Assembly: GCA_017449495.1 (NCBI GenBank)
Contig: JAFTFO010000010.1
Coordinates: forward strand, 30,354-94,353
Length of the DNA stretch: 64,000 nt
Direction of reading: 5' to 3'
Source: Prevotella sp.
GTDB taxonomy: Bacteria > Bacteroidota > Bacteroidia > Bacteroidales > Bacteroidaceae
Below the pieces are notes generated by a model that saw only the letters and a program-made list of their open reading frames with translations, did not search any database and was not told the origin of the DNA. A program made the translations under genes and the position numbers. Below, one piece after another: positions 51,637 to 60,179 of the stretch. Position 1 is the first letter of the stretch; each line of letters starts with the position of its first letter.

Positions 51637-52620
51637 TCACTTAAACAGCGAGTACTCCTTGACGTCCCAGGCGAGAGCACTGGCTCCCAGCACGTCACGC
51701 TCACCCTCCTTCAGGATCGAAACGAGTACACGGGTCACACCCTGGATATTATGGAACACATGTTCTTCGAAAGACTTACGCATCGGCTTCAGCAGCCACT
51801 TCCCGGCCTGCATCATGTCGCCTGTGAGGATGATGGCCTCAGGATTCAGGACTGAGGCATAGTTGGCCAGACCCAGTCCGAGCATAAAGCCTAAACGGCG
51901 GAAGGTCTCAATAGCCACAGAGTCACCCTGATCACAATAGTAGGTCACCGTCTGGACGCTGAGATTCTTGAGTCCTCTCAAAGCCGAAGGTGTACCTTCT
52001 GCGAGTAACTCCTCTACGGTCTTCACAAGACCCTTGTCAGAGCAATAGGTCTCCAGACAGCCCCTGCGACCACAGCCACACTCACGGCCATTGACTTCAA
52101 CGCAGGAGTGTCCGACCTCTCCGGCAAAGCCACTGACACCAAGGTGAGGCTTGCCGTCCATGAAGATACAGCTACCCAGTCCGCCGTGGCTGATGGACAC
52201 CACCACGAAGTCCTTCATACCGTGTGCACTGCCGAAGGCTTTCTCGCCAAGTGCCGTGACATGGGCATCGTTGGCCAATGCGACAGCCAGTCCGAGACGG
52301 TCACGCAGCATGGCAGCCAGAGGCACCACACCCTTCCACGGCATGTTGGCAGCATTTTCAATACAGCCGGTCAGGAAGTTGGCACTCGGTGCACTGATAC
52401 CCACAGAACGTACCTTGTCATAGCCGCCGTTCTCCTCCACCAGCATGATGATTTTCTCACTTAGGGCACTGACATAGTCAGAGATGTCAGGATAGTCCAT
52501 TGTATTGAAATAGTCCGTCGCAAGAATCTCACCACGGATATCCACCAATGCAAAAGTGGTCTTGACCTCACGGATGTCTACACCAACGACTCGGGTCTTA
52601 ATCTGATCTACCGATTCCAT
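51637..52620 (-). CDS. ROK family sugar kinase, middle copy
   Basis: A 327-residue paralogue of its neighbours with VGVDIREVKTTFALVDIRGE, VALANDAHVTALGE (catalytic Asp present), GHSCVEVNGRECGCGRRGC zinc site and LETYCSDKGL. The ATP loop DIREVKTTFA differs from the other copies. Catalytically plausible. Thirteen bases separate it from the first copy. Substrate unknown. Confidence 0.8.
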   Translation of the reverse strand: MESVDQIKTRVVGVDIREVKTTFALVDIRGEILATDYFNTMDYPDISDYVSALSEKIIMLVEENGGYDKVRSVGISAPSANFLTGCIENAANMPWKGVVPLAAMLRDRLGLAVALANDAHVTALGEKAFGSAHGMKDFVVVSISHGGLGSCIFMDGKPHLGVSGFAGEVGHSCVEVNGRECGCGRRGCLETYCSDKGLVKTVEELLAEGTPSALRGLKNLSVQTVTYYCDQGDSVAIETFRRLGFMLGLGLANYASVLNPEAIILTGDMMQAGKWLLKPMRKSFEEHVFHNIQGVTRVLVSILKEGERDVLGASALAWDVKEYSLFK

Positions 52621-52633
52621 ATTGTATTTCCTT

Positions 52634-53620
52634 TTATGATTCTATAAACAAAGAATACTCCTTCACCTCCCAGGCCAGCACACTCGCACCCAGGATATTA
52701 CGTTCTCCCTCATCCAGATCAGAGGTCAGGAACTTCACCTTACCCTGAATGTTATGGAACACATGTTCCTCGAAGGCTTTCTGTGCGGGATCCAGCAACC
52801 ACTTGCCGGCCCTGGTGATGCCACCAGTGAAGATGATGGCTTCAGGATCAATCACGGAGGCATAGTTGGCGAGGCCGAGACCCAGGTGCTCACCAGTACG
52901 ACGGAACACCTCGATAGCCATGGCGTCACCCTCCTCGCACAACTGTGCAATCACTTTAGGCGTCAGTTTCGGCACACGGCGCATCTGAGTAGTCTCACCC
53001 GACTCGGCCATGACCTCACGGGCCGTGCGGATGATGCCCTTCGTGGCCGTATAGGCTTCCAAACAGCCCTTATTACCACAGCCACACAGACGACCATCAT
53101 GCTCCACGCAGGTATGCCCGATCTCTCCGGCATAGCCCTCTGAGCCCAGTTTCACGCCGCCCTCAGTGAAGATGCAGCTACCCAGTCCTGAGCCTAAGGT
53201 GATGACGATGAAGTCGCGCATGCCATGAGCACAGCCAAAGGCATGCTCGGCCAGAGCCACAACATGGGAATTGTTGGCGACGGCTACCGCCAGTCCCAAC
53301 CTGTCGCGCAGCAAGGCCGACAGAGGGATAACCCCTTTCCAAGGGAAATTAGGAGAGTTCACGATACTACCCAACCTGAAGTTCGAACTTGGCGCACTGA
53401 TACCCACCGAGCGGATGAGTTCCATACCACCATTCGCCTCAATCAGGTTTGTAATGCCATCACTCAGTGCCGTGATAAAAGCACCTATCTCAGGATAATC
53501 TTCCGTGGGGAAACTGTCTTTCGCTAAGATATTACCTCTGACATCCACTATGGCATAAGATGTTGCGTCAAGACTGATATCTACGCCTACAACTCTTTTC
53601 TTAACCGTTCCTTTATCCAT
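52634..53620 (-). CDS. ROK family protein lacking the catalytic Asp, first copy
   Basis: A 328-residue protein with VGVDISLDATSYAIVDVRGN, GHTCVEHDGRLCGCGNKGC and LEAYTATKGI as in its neighbours. In the catalytic loop the usual N-D-A-N/H is replaced by VANNSHVVALAE: the codon for the catalytic base is AAT (Asn), and the following Ala is Ser. The zinc ligands and ATP segments are kept, so it may bind sugar without phosphorylating it, perhaps as a regulator or partner. It is first in the operon, behind the -7 box at 53647. Confidence 0.75.
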   Translation of the reverse strand: MDKGTVKKRVVGVDISLDATSYAIVDVRGNILAKDSFPTEDYPEIGAFITALSDGITNLIEANGGMELIRSVGISAPSSNFRLGSIVNSPNFPWKGVIPLSALLRDRLGLAVAVANNSHVVALAEHAFGCAHGMRDFIVITLGSGLGSCIFTEGGVKLGSEGYAGEIGHTCVEHDGRLCGCGNKGCLEAYTATKGIIRTAREVMAESGETTQMRRVPKLTPKVIAQLCEEGDAMAIEVFRRTGEHLGLGLANYASVIDPEAIIFTGGITRAGKWLLDPAQKAFEEHVFHNIQGKVKFLTSDLDEGERNILGASVLAWEVKEYSLFIES

Positions 53621-53646
53621 AAAATATTTCTTTAGCTATTCTGCTA

Positions 53647-53654
53647 CAAATATA
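53647..53654 (-). promoter_or_regulatory. -7 box of the ROK operon
   Basis: Minus strand reads TATATTTG followed by TAGC, 26 bases before ATG 53620. Confidence 0.55.
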
Positions 53655-53737
53655 GAAACATTTTTATAAACGACAAAACATTTCGCTTTTTTTTTGCAAA
53701 TATTTAATCTATCCTTGCGTTTTTCGAGATATTTTCG

Positions 53738-53745
53738 TAACTTTG
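53738..53745 (+). promoter_or_regulatory. -7 box of lysS
   Basis: Reads TAACTTTG followed by CACCC, 33 bases before ATG 53779, divergent from the ROK operon. Confidence 0.6.
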
Positions 53746-53778
53746 CACCCATAAAAGTAAAATATTCGAATATTTGAG

Positions 53779-55512
53779 ATGAACATTTTAGAATTAAGCG
53801 AACAAGAAATAGGCAGACGGGAGAGTCTGCAAGAGTTACGCAACATGGGTATCAACCCCTACCCTGCCGCCGAATATCCCACCAATGCCTTCAGCACTGA
53901 GATACGTGACAACTTCCGCGATGACGACGAGCCCCGCGAGGTGTGCATTGCCGGTCGAATGATGAGCCGTCGCGTGATGGGTAAGGCCAGTTTCGTAGAA
54001 CTGCAGGACTCCAAGGGGCGCATCCAGGTATATGTCACCCGCGACGACATCTGTCCCGACGACAATAAGGATCAGTACAACGTGGTATTCAAGAAACTGC
54101 TCGACATCGGCGACATCATCGGTGTCAAAGGCTTTGTGTTCCGCACCCAGACAGGCGAGATCAGCGTCCATGCCAAGGAGCTGACACTTCTGTCGAAGGC
54201 CCTGAAGCCCCTGCCCATCGTGAAATATAAGGACGGCGTGGCCTACGACAAGTTCGACGATCCAGAGTTGAGATACCGTCAGAGATATGTCGACCTTGTG
54301 GTGAATGACGGCGTGAAGGACACCTTCCTCAAGCGTGCCACCATCGTCCGCACCATGCGTCACATCCTCGACGAGGCTGGCTACACGGAGGTAGAGACCC
54401 CCACCCTGCAGGCCATCGCAGGCGGTGCTTCCGCCCGTCCTTTCATCACGCACTTCAATGCCCTTGATATAGATATGTACATGCGCATTGCGACGGAGCT
54501 CTATCTGAAGCGCCTCATCGTTGGTGGCTTCGAGGGTGTCTACGAGATTGGCAAGAACTTCCGCAACGAGGGCATGGACAAGACCCACAACCCCGAGTTC
54601 ACCTGTATGGAGCTCTACGTCTCGTATAAGGACTACAACTGGATGATGTCGTTCACGGAGCGGATGCTCGAAGAGATATGTGTGGCTGTCAATGGCAAGC
54701 CTGAGGTTGAGATCGACGGCAACGTCATCTCCTTCAAGGCTCCCTACCGTCGCCTGCCCATCCTCGACGCCATCCAGGAGAAGACTGGCTTCGACTGTAA
54801 CGGCAAGACGGAGGATGAGATCCGTGCCTTCTGTCTCTCGAAGGGAATGGACGTCGACGAAACCATGGGCAAGGGCAAGCTGATCGACGAACTCTTCGGC
54901 GAGTTCTGCGAGGGGTCGTTCATCCAGCCCACCTTCATCACCGACTATCCTGTGGAGATGTCACCGCTCACCAAGATGCACCGTTCGAAGCCCGGACTCA
55001 CAGAGCGCTTCGAGTTGATGGTCAATGGCAAGGAGCTGGCCAACGCCTACTCCGAGCTCAATGACCCGATAGACCAGGAAGAGCGTTTCATCGACCAGAT
55101 GAAATTAGCCGACAAGGGTGACGACGAGGCCATGATCATCGACCATGACTTCCTGCGCGCCCTGCAATACGGCATGCCTCCCACCTCAGGTATCGGCATC
55201 GGCATCGACCGTCTGGCCATGCTGATGACGGGTAAGTTCGCCATTGGCGAGATCATGCTCTTCCCCCAGATGAAGCCCGAGAAGAAGATTCCTCAGAGCA
55301 CGCCTGCCGAATGGACAGAGATTGGCGTCAGCGAGGAGTGGGTGCCCGTACTGCGCAAGGCAGGATTCAACCTCATTCAGAACATTGCTTCAGAGAAGGC
55401 ACAAGGCCTCCAACAGAAGATCGGCGACATCGTCAAGAAATACAAGCTCGACCTCCTGAAGCCTTCAGTGGACGAAGTACAGCAATGGATTGACAAAGCT
55501 AATTTAAAATAA
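53779..55512 (+). CDS. lysS: Lysyl-tRNA synthetase, class II
   Basis: A 577-residue class II synthetase. The OB-fold anticodon-binding domain holds VCIAGRMMSRRVMGKASFVELQD; motif 2 is KNFRNEGMDKTHNPEFTCMELY; motif 3 is PPTSGIGIGIDRLAMLMTG. The C-terminus has an extra helical extension (about 500-577, ending EVQQWIDKANLK) beyond the E. coli length, as in some Bacteroidota. Downstream follow a repeat and gpsA. Confidence 0.95.
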   Translation: MNILELSEQEIGRRESLQELRNMGINPYPAAEYPTNAFSTEIRDNFRDDDEPREVCIAGRMMSRRVMGKASFVELQDSKGRIQVYVTRDDICPDDNKDQYNVVFKKLLDIGDIIGVKGFVFRTQTGEISVHAKELTLLSKALKPLPIVKYKDGVAYDKFDDPELRYRQRYVDLVVNDGVKDTFLKRATIVRTMRHILDEAGYTEVETPTLQAIAGGASARPFITHFNALDIDMYMRIATELYLKRLIVGGFEGVYEIGKNFRNEGMDKTHNPEFTCMELYVSYKDYNWMMSFTERMLEEICVAVNGKPEVEIDGNVISFKAPYRRLPILDAIQEKTGFDCNGKTEDEIRAFCLSKGMDVDETMGKGKLIDELFGEFCEGSFIQPTFITDYPVEMSPLTKMHRSKPGLTERFELMVNGKELANAYSELNDPIDQEERFIDQMKLADKGDDEAMIIDHDFLRALQYGMPPTSGIGIGIDRLAMLMTGKFAIGEIMLFPQMKPEKKIPQSTPAEWTEIGVSEEWVPVLRKAGFNLIQNIASEKAQGLQQKIGDIVKKYKLDLLKPSVDEVQQWIDKANLK

Positions 55513-55576
55513 ACACAAAGACACAGAGATACAGAGGAAAAAAATAAAAGTCTCTGTGTCTCTGTACCTCTGTGTT
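55512..55576. repeat. Imperfect hairpin of ACACAGAG type after lysS
   Basis: Arms 55512-55537 and 55551-55576 (ACACAAAGACACAGAG... / CTCTGTGTCTCTGT...) are largely complementary with a few mismatches and an AAAAAATAAAA loop. It could act as a transcription or processing signal between lysS and gpsA. Confidence 0.6.
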
Positions 55577-55593
55577 GAATATATAATAATAAT

Positions 55594-56589
55594 ATGTACG
55601 ACTGTGGTAAGATAGCGATCATCGGCGGCGGCAGCTGGGCAACAGCGATAGCCAAGATTGTGGTAGGACACACCCACCACATCGGCTGGTATATGCGCCG
55701 CGACGACCGTATTGAGGACTTCCGCCGTATGGGTCATAACCCGGCCTATCTCACCAGTGTCCACTTCAACATCGACGAGATCCATTTCGACAGCGACCTC
55801 AACCGGATTGCCCAGCAGTACAACACGCTCGTCTTCGTCACACCGTCACCCTACCTGAAGAGCCATCTTAAGAAACTCAAGACACGGCTCCACGACAAGT
55901 TCATCCTCACCGCCATCAAGGGTATCGTGCCCGACGAGAACCTTGTCTGTTCAGAGTATTTCCATCAGGTCTACGATGTACCCTACGACAACATCGCCTG
56001 CATCGGAGGGCCCTCCCATGCCGAAGAGGTGGCACTCGAACGCCTCTCCTACCTCACCGTAGGCTGTGCCGACCGCGAGAAGGCACAGGCCTTCTGCGAC
56101 GTGCTCTCCTCCGACTTTATCAAGACCAAGACCTCCACCGATGTTATCGGTATCGAATACTCATCCGTGCTGAAGAATGTCTATGCCATCGCCGCCGGCA
56201 TCTGCTCCGGTTTGAAATACGGCGACAATTTCCAGGCCGTACTCATGGCCAATGCCGTACAGGAGATGAACCGATTCCTCACCGCCGTCCATCCGCTGGA
56301 CCGCAACGCCTACGACTCCGTCTATCTCGGCGACCTGCTCGTGACGGGCTACAGTAACTTCTCCCGCAACCGCACCTTCGGCACGATGATCGGCAAAGGC
56401 TACAGCGTGAAGTCCGCCCAGATAGAGATGGAGATGATTGCCGAGGGCTATTTCGGCACGAAGTGCATGAAGGAGATCAACCGTCACTGCCATGTGAACA
56501 TGCCCATCCTCGACGCTGTCTACAACATCCTCTACGAGCGCATCTCCCCACAGATCGAGATTAAATTGCTGACAGATTCATTCAGATAA
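55594..56589 (+). CDS. gpsA: NAD(P)-dependent glycerol-3-phosphate dehydrogenase
   Basis: Makes sn-glycerol 3-phosphate for phospholipid synthesis, substrate for the acyltransferases. The 331-residue product starts MYDCGKIAIIGGGSWATAIA (GxGxxA dinucleotide loop), followed by GWYMRRDD, FILTAIKGIVPDE, ACIGGPSHAEEVALERLSY and SSVLKNVYAIAAGICSGLKYGDN with the catalytic Lys region. Slightly different from the E. coli enzyme but complete. Confidence 0.92.
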   Translation: MYDCGKIAIIGGGSWATAIAKIVVGHTHHIGWYMRRDDRIEDFRRMGHNPAYLTSVHFNIDEIHFDSDLNRIAQQYNTLVFVTPSPYLKSHLKKLKTRLHDKFILTAIKGIVPDENLVCSEYFHQVYDVPYDNIACIGGPSHAEEVALERLSYLTVGCADREKAQAFCDVLSSDFIKTKTSTDVIGIEYSSVLKNVYAIAAGICSGLKYGDNFQAVLMANAVQEMNRFLTAVHPLDRNAYDSVYLGDLLVTGYSNFSRNRTFGTMIGKGYSVKSAQIEMEMIAEGYFGTKCMKEINRHCHVNMPILDAVYNILYERISPQIEIKLLTDSFR

Positions 56590-56592
56590 GAG

Positions 56593-56948
56593 ATGAGCAG
56601 GGAGAACGACAAACTACGAGAGGCCATAGAGAAATCAGTTGGCAAAAAGATGCAGACGCCAAAGGATTTCGATCAGCTTCGCGACCATATCTATTCCCGA
56701 CTCAGGATACTAATCAGCCCCACAACACTGAAACGCGTCTGGGGCTATCTGCCGAATTCTGGTGAGCCCAGTCAGAATACGCTCGACATCCTGGCACAGT
56801 TTATTGGCTATCAAGACCTTGATAGCTTTAGACTACATTCCACATCACCAGATGTAGAATCCAGCAATCCCGTAATGAGCCGTCATATCAATGTGGAGAG
56901 CGACTTGACAAAAGATGACACCCTCACCCTGTTCTGGCTTCCTGACCC
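56593..56948 (+). pseudogene. N-terminal remnant of a helix-turn-helix-like protein
   Basis: The frame opens MSRENDKLREAIEKSVGKKM, then DFDQLRDHIYSRLRILISPTT, LKRVWGY and TLDILAQFIGYQDLDSF, a helical pattern found at the start of many Bacteroidota proteins of unknown function. It continues DLTKDDTLTLFWLPD and is then joined to kinase sequence in another frame at about 56945. The end of this gene has been lost. No function can be given. Confidence 0.6.
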
Positions 56949-58134
56949 TCAAAGAAGGAACGTCAGCGCATCGCCACAGAACTCGCCGAGGCCCTGACCT
57001 ATATCCATTCGCAACAAGTAGTCCACCGCGACTTGAAGCCTCAGAACATCATGGTGACCCACAACGGCCACTACCTGAAGATCATCGACTTCGGACTGGC
57101 TGATACCGACAGCCACGCTATCCTCAAGCAACCTGCCAGCACCCTGAAATACATGGCTCCCGAACAGGCCCAGCACGCTGTTCCTGACGTGCGCAACGAT
57201 ATCTACTCATTAGGAGTCATCTTGCAGGAAATGGAACTTGGGGGGTATCTTTTTAAAGGTTTCGGAACGCTGCCTGCGCCCCATCCACCAGCGCTACCAG
57301 AATATGGAAGAGTTGCAGAACGACCTGCACCGTCAGAAGAGAAGCCGATGGAAATGGCTGACAGCAGGCTTCGTTGTCGCATCTGTCATTGTCGCACTCA
57401 TCGCTCAGATTCTCGACATCCGCCAACAAGCATCGGCCTTGGAAAGTCATACCACAGAGCTCAACCTGCAACTAAAAGTACTCAACCACGAGATTATTGG
57501 GTTTGAGGATTCACGGACAAAACGCCTCTGCGTCCAGCACTGGGATACTGATCATGATGGCGAACTGAGTTATAGAGAGGCGGCAGCCATCAAGTCGCTG
57601 GATCAGGTATTCACAAAAGACACCTTGCTACGTTCCTTCTGCGAACTGGAACACTTTGTAGGCCTCAACGACATCAGTCCCAATGCTTTCTGGGGATGCA
57701 TTAATCTCCGCAAGATCAGACTTCCACGAACAGTACGATATATCCGTCAGAATGCCTTTCGAGGCACAGCCCTGGAGATGATCACCATCCCCAGCAGCGT
57801 CTCTGCCATTGGTGACCACATCCTTGATGACTGCCCGAGACTGGACGCGGTCATCTTCGAGTCATTCCTGCCCAACACAAATATCGGTAGTCATCCGTTT
57901 ACCAACTGTCCACGCCTTTCCGTCATCTTCACCCCAGACTTGTTTATGGACACTCCCAAGGAGAAAGTCTCGTGGCAGGAGGTGAGCAACCTCATTACCC
58001 GTTATATCCGTTTCCGTGACCCAGAGGTGAAGGCCATCTGCGTAGCCCATTGGGATCGCGACGGCGACCATGAACTGTCTATCGAGGAAGCATCCAGCGT
58101 TACCAGCCTTGGAGCAGCCTTTAAAGGCCTCTAA
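56949..58134 (+). pseudogene. Receptor-like Ser/Thr kinase-TM-EF-hand-LRR gene, 5' truncated and frameshifted
   Basis: Frame one (56949-57244) carries the kinase C-lobe: ELAEALTYIHSQQ, VVHRDLKPQNIM (catalytic loop), IIDFGLADT (DFG), KYMAPEQ (APE) and NDIYSLGVIL. The N-lobe with the ATP lysine is missing. At a G6 run (57239-57244) the frame must shift by one to continue into SERCLRPIHQRYQNMEELQ, a membrane helix (LTAGFVVASVIVALIAQIL), an EF-hand-like WDTDHDGELSYREA, BspA-type leucine-rich repeats (GCINLRKIRLPRTVRYI, GTALEMITIPSSVSAIG) and a second EF-hand (WDRDGDHELSIEEA), with a stop after FKGL. The gene has decayed, but the architecture is unusual. Confidence 0.65.
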
Positions 58135-58183
58135 AGGCTGGAAGGACTTCAAGAATATCGAAGCATTATAACTCAACGACCAT

Positions 58184-58214
58184 AAAGCCGGACGCAAAAA
58201 GCATCCGGCTTTTT
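58184..58214. terminator. Intrinsic terminator
   Basis: AAAGCCGGACGC (58184-58195) pairs with GCATCCGGCTTT (58201-58212), one mismatch, loop AAAAA and a following T-run. It lies between the kinase pseudogene and the convergent ATPase gene. Confidence 0.8.
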
Positions 58215-58249
58215 CAATGCAATATTTCAGGCGCCATAATTTCATTCTT

Positions 58250-59599
58250 TTATAAAAACGGAACCATATATACTGGCACCATCAAAGTTTCTTCATCTTT
58301 TCGCAAATCCTTGGTATATACCAGATAGCGCCGCAATATTTCAGACGAGAACTTCTTGCAGAACTCATCGAGCGACACATGAGCTTTATAGCCAGACGAC
58401 TTGACCTCTATCGGACACAGTTTGCTGCTACGCGACAGCAGGAAGTCAATCTCATAATTGTGCTTGCCGCTGGGGGTTGGCCAGGTATGATAGAACAGTT
58501 CGTTACCATTGGCCTTCAGCATTTGAGCCACCACATTCTCATATACATATCCCAGATCGGCACTCAGTTTGTCTGAAAGCAGTTTCTGGTAGATGATGTT
58601 CTCCGTCACATCCTTGTCCCAAAACGCCAGCGTGATAAACAGGCCCGTGTCGCCCACAAACATCTTATACTGATTCCTGTCCTTGTGCAGAACCATACCC
58701 ACCGACGGGTTATTGGCATGATAGGCAAAGTTTACGCAGAGGCTGTCCTCCATATCCTCCAGCAGTTCGTCCATGTCCGTGGTCTCTGCACTCCGTCCCA
58801 GCACACTCGTCACCTGATAGCGCGAGGCATTCTTCGACAGTTCAGAAGGTATGGCTCTGAACAGGCGCGAGATTTTTCCTGAAGGGTCTATCTTGCGGAA
58901 GTCATCAGTATATAGGTCGATAATCTCACGCTTCGTCTGGTCAACCTCGCTCAGATTGTTGGTGTCCAGATAAGTATTCACTGCCTGCGGCATGCCGCCC
59001 ACCAGCATATACAATCTGAAGTCGCGCAGCAGTTTCCTTGCCACCTGATCGCCAACAGAGCGTCGCCCGTCGAAAGCCTCCTTCAGCAGCGGCACCGTCA
59101 CCTCGTCGCCTAACGCCCAACGGAACTCCTCGTAGTCCATCGGATACATTGTCAGCCGTGTCTCTTCGCTGGGGATCGTGATGCCCTGAGTGTTCTTTTT
59201 TATCGACAAGAGCGACCCCGTCTCAATGAAGTCATAGCGGTGGTCTTTCACCATATACTTGATAGCCTGTCGCACCAGTGGGGCCTTCTGTATCTCGTCG
59301 AAGATGATTACTGACTTGCGCTCCACCAACTTCACCTGAAAGATAAACTGCAACTGAAAGAAAAAGATGTCCAAGTCGGCCATGTTCTTCACGGCTTCCC
59401 ACACGCCTTCTGGCGCATTGGCAAAGTCCACCACGATGTACGATTCATATTCGCGTTTGGCAAACTCCTCTGCCAGTGTCGATTTGCCCACACGTCGTGC
59501 CCCTTTTATCAGCAGCGCAGTCTTGCCGTCCTTGGTCTGTTTCCAGTTCAGCATCCGCTCATAGAGTTTCCTCTTAAATATACGATAATCTGCATCCAT
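58250..59599 (-). CDS. AAA_14/DUF4143 ATPase
   Basis: A 449-residue protein of the Bacteroidota AAA ATPase family: IKGARRVGKSTLAEEFAKRE (Walker A), SVIIFDEIQKAPLVRQ (Walker B), FIETGSLLSIKKNT, MYPMDYEEFRWAL, LYMLVGGMPQAVNTYL, then the DUF4143 C-terminal region with MFVGDTGLFITLAF and the nuclease-like EIDFLL...CPIEVKS. The E/D-x-E-x-K pattern at the end may be a degraded or active PD-(D/E)XK site. No partner gene is attached. It is preceded by a pair of direct repeats that overlap its promoter. Confidence 0.85.
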   Translation of the reverse strand: MDADYRIFKRKLYERMLNWKQTKDGKTALLIKGARRVGKSTLAEEFAKREYESYIVVDFANAPEGVWEAVKNMADLDIFFFQLQFIFQVKLVERKSVIIFDEIQKAPLVRQAIKYMVKDHRYDFIETGSLLSIKKNTQGITIPSEETRLTMYPMDYEEFRWALGDEVTVPLLKEAFDGRRSVGDQVARKLLRDFRLYMLVGGMPQAVNTYLDTNNLSEVDQTKREIIDLYTDDFRKIDPSGKISRLFRAIPSELSKNASRYQVTSVLGRSAETTDMDELLEDMEDSLCVNFAYHANNPSVGMVLHKDRNQYKMFVGDTGLFITLAFWDKDVTENIIYQKLLSDKLSADLGYVYENVVAQMLKANGNELFYHTWPTPSGKHNYEIDFLLSRSSKLCPIEVKSSGYKAHVSLDEFCKKFSSEILRRYLVYTKDLRKDEETLMVPVYMVPFL

Positions 59600-59637
59600 T
59601 CCTCAAAATGTTTTCTGATTTCGAGGGCAAAATTACT

Positions 59638-59645
59638 AAAAAATG
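59638..59645 (-). promoter_or_regulatory. -7 box of the DUF4143 ATPase
   Basis: Minus strand reads TAATTTTG followed by CCC, 38 bases before ATG 59599. Confidence 0.55.
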
Positions 59646-59691
59646 GGGAAATCTCAAAATGTTTAAAGAGAAAATATGGGGAAATCTCAAA
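59643..59691. repeat. Direct repeat of ATGGGGAAATCTCAAA at the ATPase promoter
   Basis: Exact 16-base copies at 59643-59658 and 59676-59691 start 33 bases apart, about three helical turns, immediately upstream of the -7 box of the ATPase. Likely protein binding sites. Confidence 0.7.
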
Positions 59692-59745
59692 TTTTTCTTT
59701 TCCACCTTTTGTTAAAACTTTGATATTGGAATTACATCTATCTTA

Positions 59746-59774
59746 GGCGCAATGGGGTCAGGAACCTTTGCGCC
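59746..59774. repeat. REP-like palindrome (GGCGCAA...TTGCGCC)
   Basis: Arms 59746-59752 and 59768-59774 enclose a TGGGGTCAGGAACC motif resembling the family B/REP core. Confidence 0.6.
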
Positions 59775-59888
59775 CTTTTATTATTTCAGGCGAGTACTGC
59801 TCCAGCTTAATTCTAATTAGATTACTTTCCTTGACCAAAGCCGAGGAAGAAATTGTTCTACTGGCCATACCTCTATTCCATTCAGCAT

Positions 59889-59915
59889 GTAACAGAAGAA
59901 CCGTCCCTCTGTTAC
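59889..59915. repeat. REP-like palindrome, family B-related
   Basis: GTAACAG (59889-59895) pairs with CTGTTAC (59909-59915) around AAGAACCGTCCCT, which is the same core as the element in menE at 42406-42478. Confidence 0.65.
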
Positions 59916-59925
59916 CTCTGTTATT

Positions 59926-60090
59926 TTTGACAGTTTGACAGTTGACAGTTTATTAGGGGGCGATATCTGGTCGAAGATGAGAAGGGGGAGGAATTATTAA
60001 ATATATATTTAATATTATATATAATATACCCCTTCTCATCTTCATCCAGATATCGGCCCCTAAAAAACTGTCAACTGTCAAACTGTCAAA
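59926..60090. repeat. 165-bp imperfect inverted repeat, 62-bp arms
   Basis: Arms 59926-59987 and 60029-60090 match as reverse complements at 58 of 62 positions. Each arm carries GACAGTT repeats and a GATATCTGG block. The 41-base centre is extremely AT-rich. It lies between the DUF4143 ATPase and the C10-tract gene, about 60 bases before that gene's -7 box. May be an incomplete mobile element or a large hairpin. Confidence 0.85.
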
Positions 60091-60148
60091 CGTTCCACCA
60101 TTCTCCAACTTTTTATGCTATTTATTTGTTCGTTTGCCTTTTTATTTG

Positions 60149-60156
60149 TATCTTTG
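60149..60156 (+). promoter_or_regulatory. -7 box with TTTG -33 element for the C10-tract gene
   Basis: TATCTTTG at 60149-60156 is preceded by TTTG at 60125-60128, a spacing of 20 bases, and is 23 bases before ATG 60180. Confidence 0.65.
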
Positions 60157-60179
60157 CAGCAATAATATTGACGGACGAA

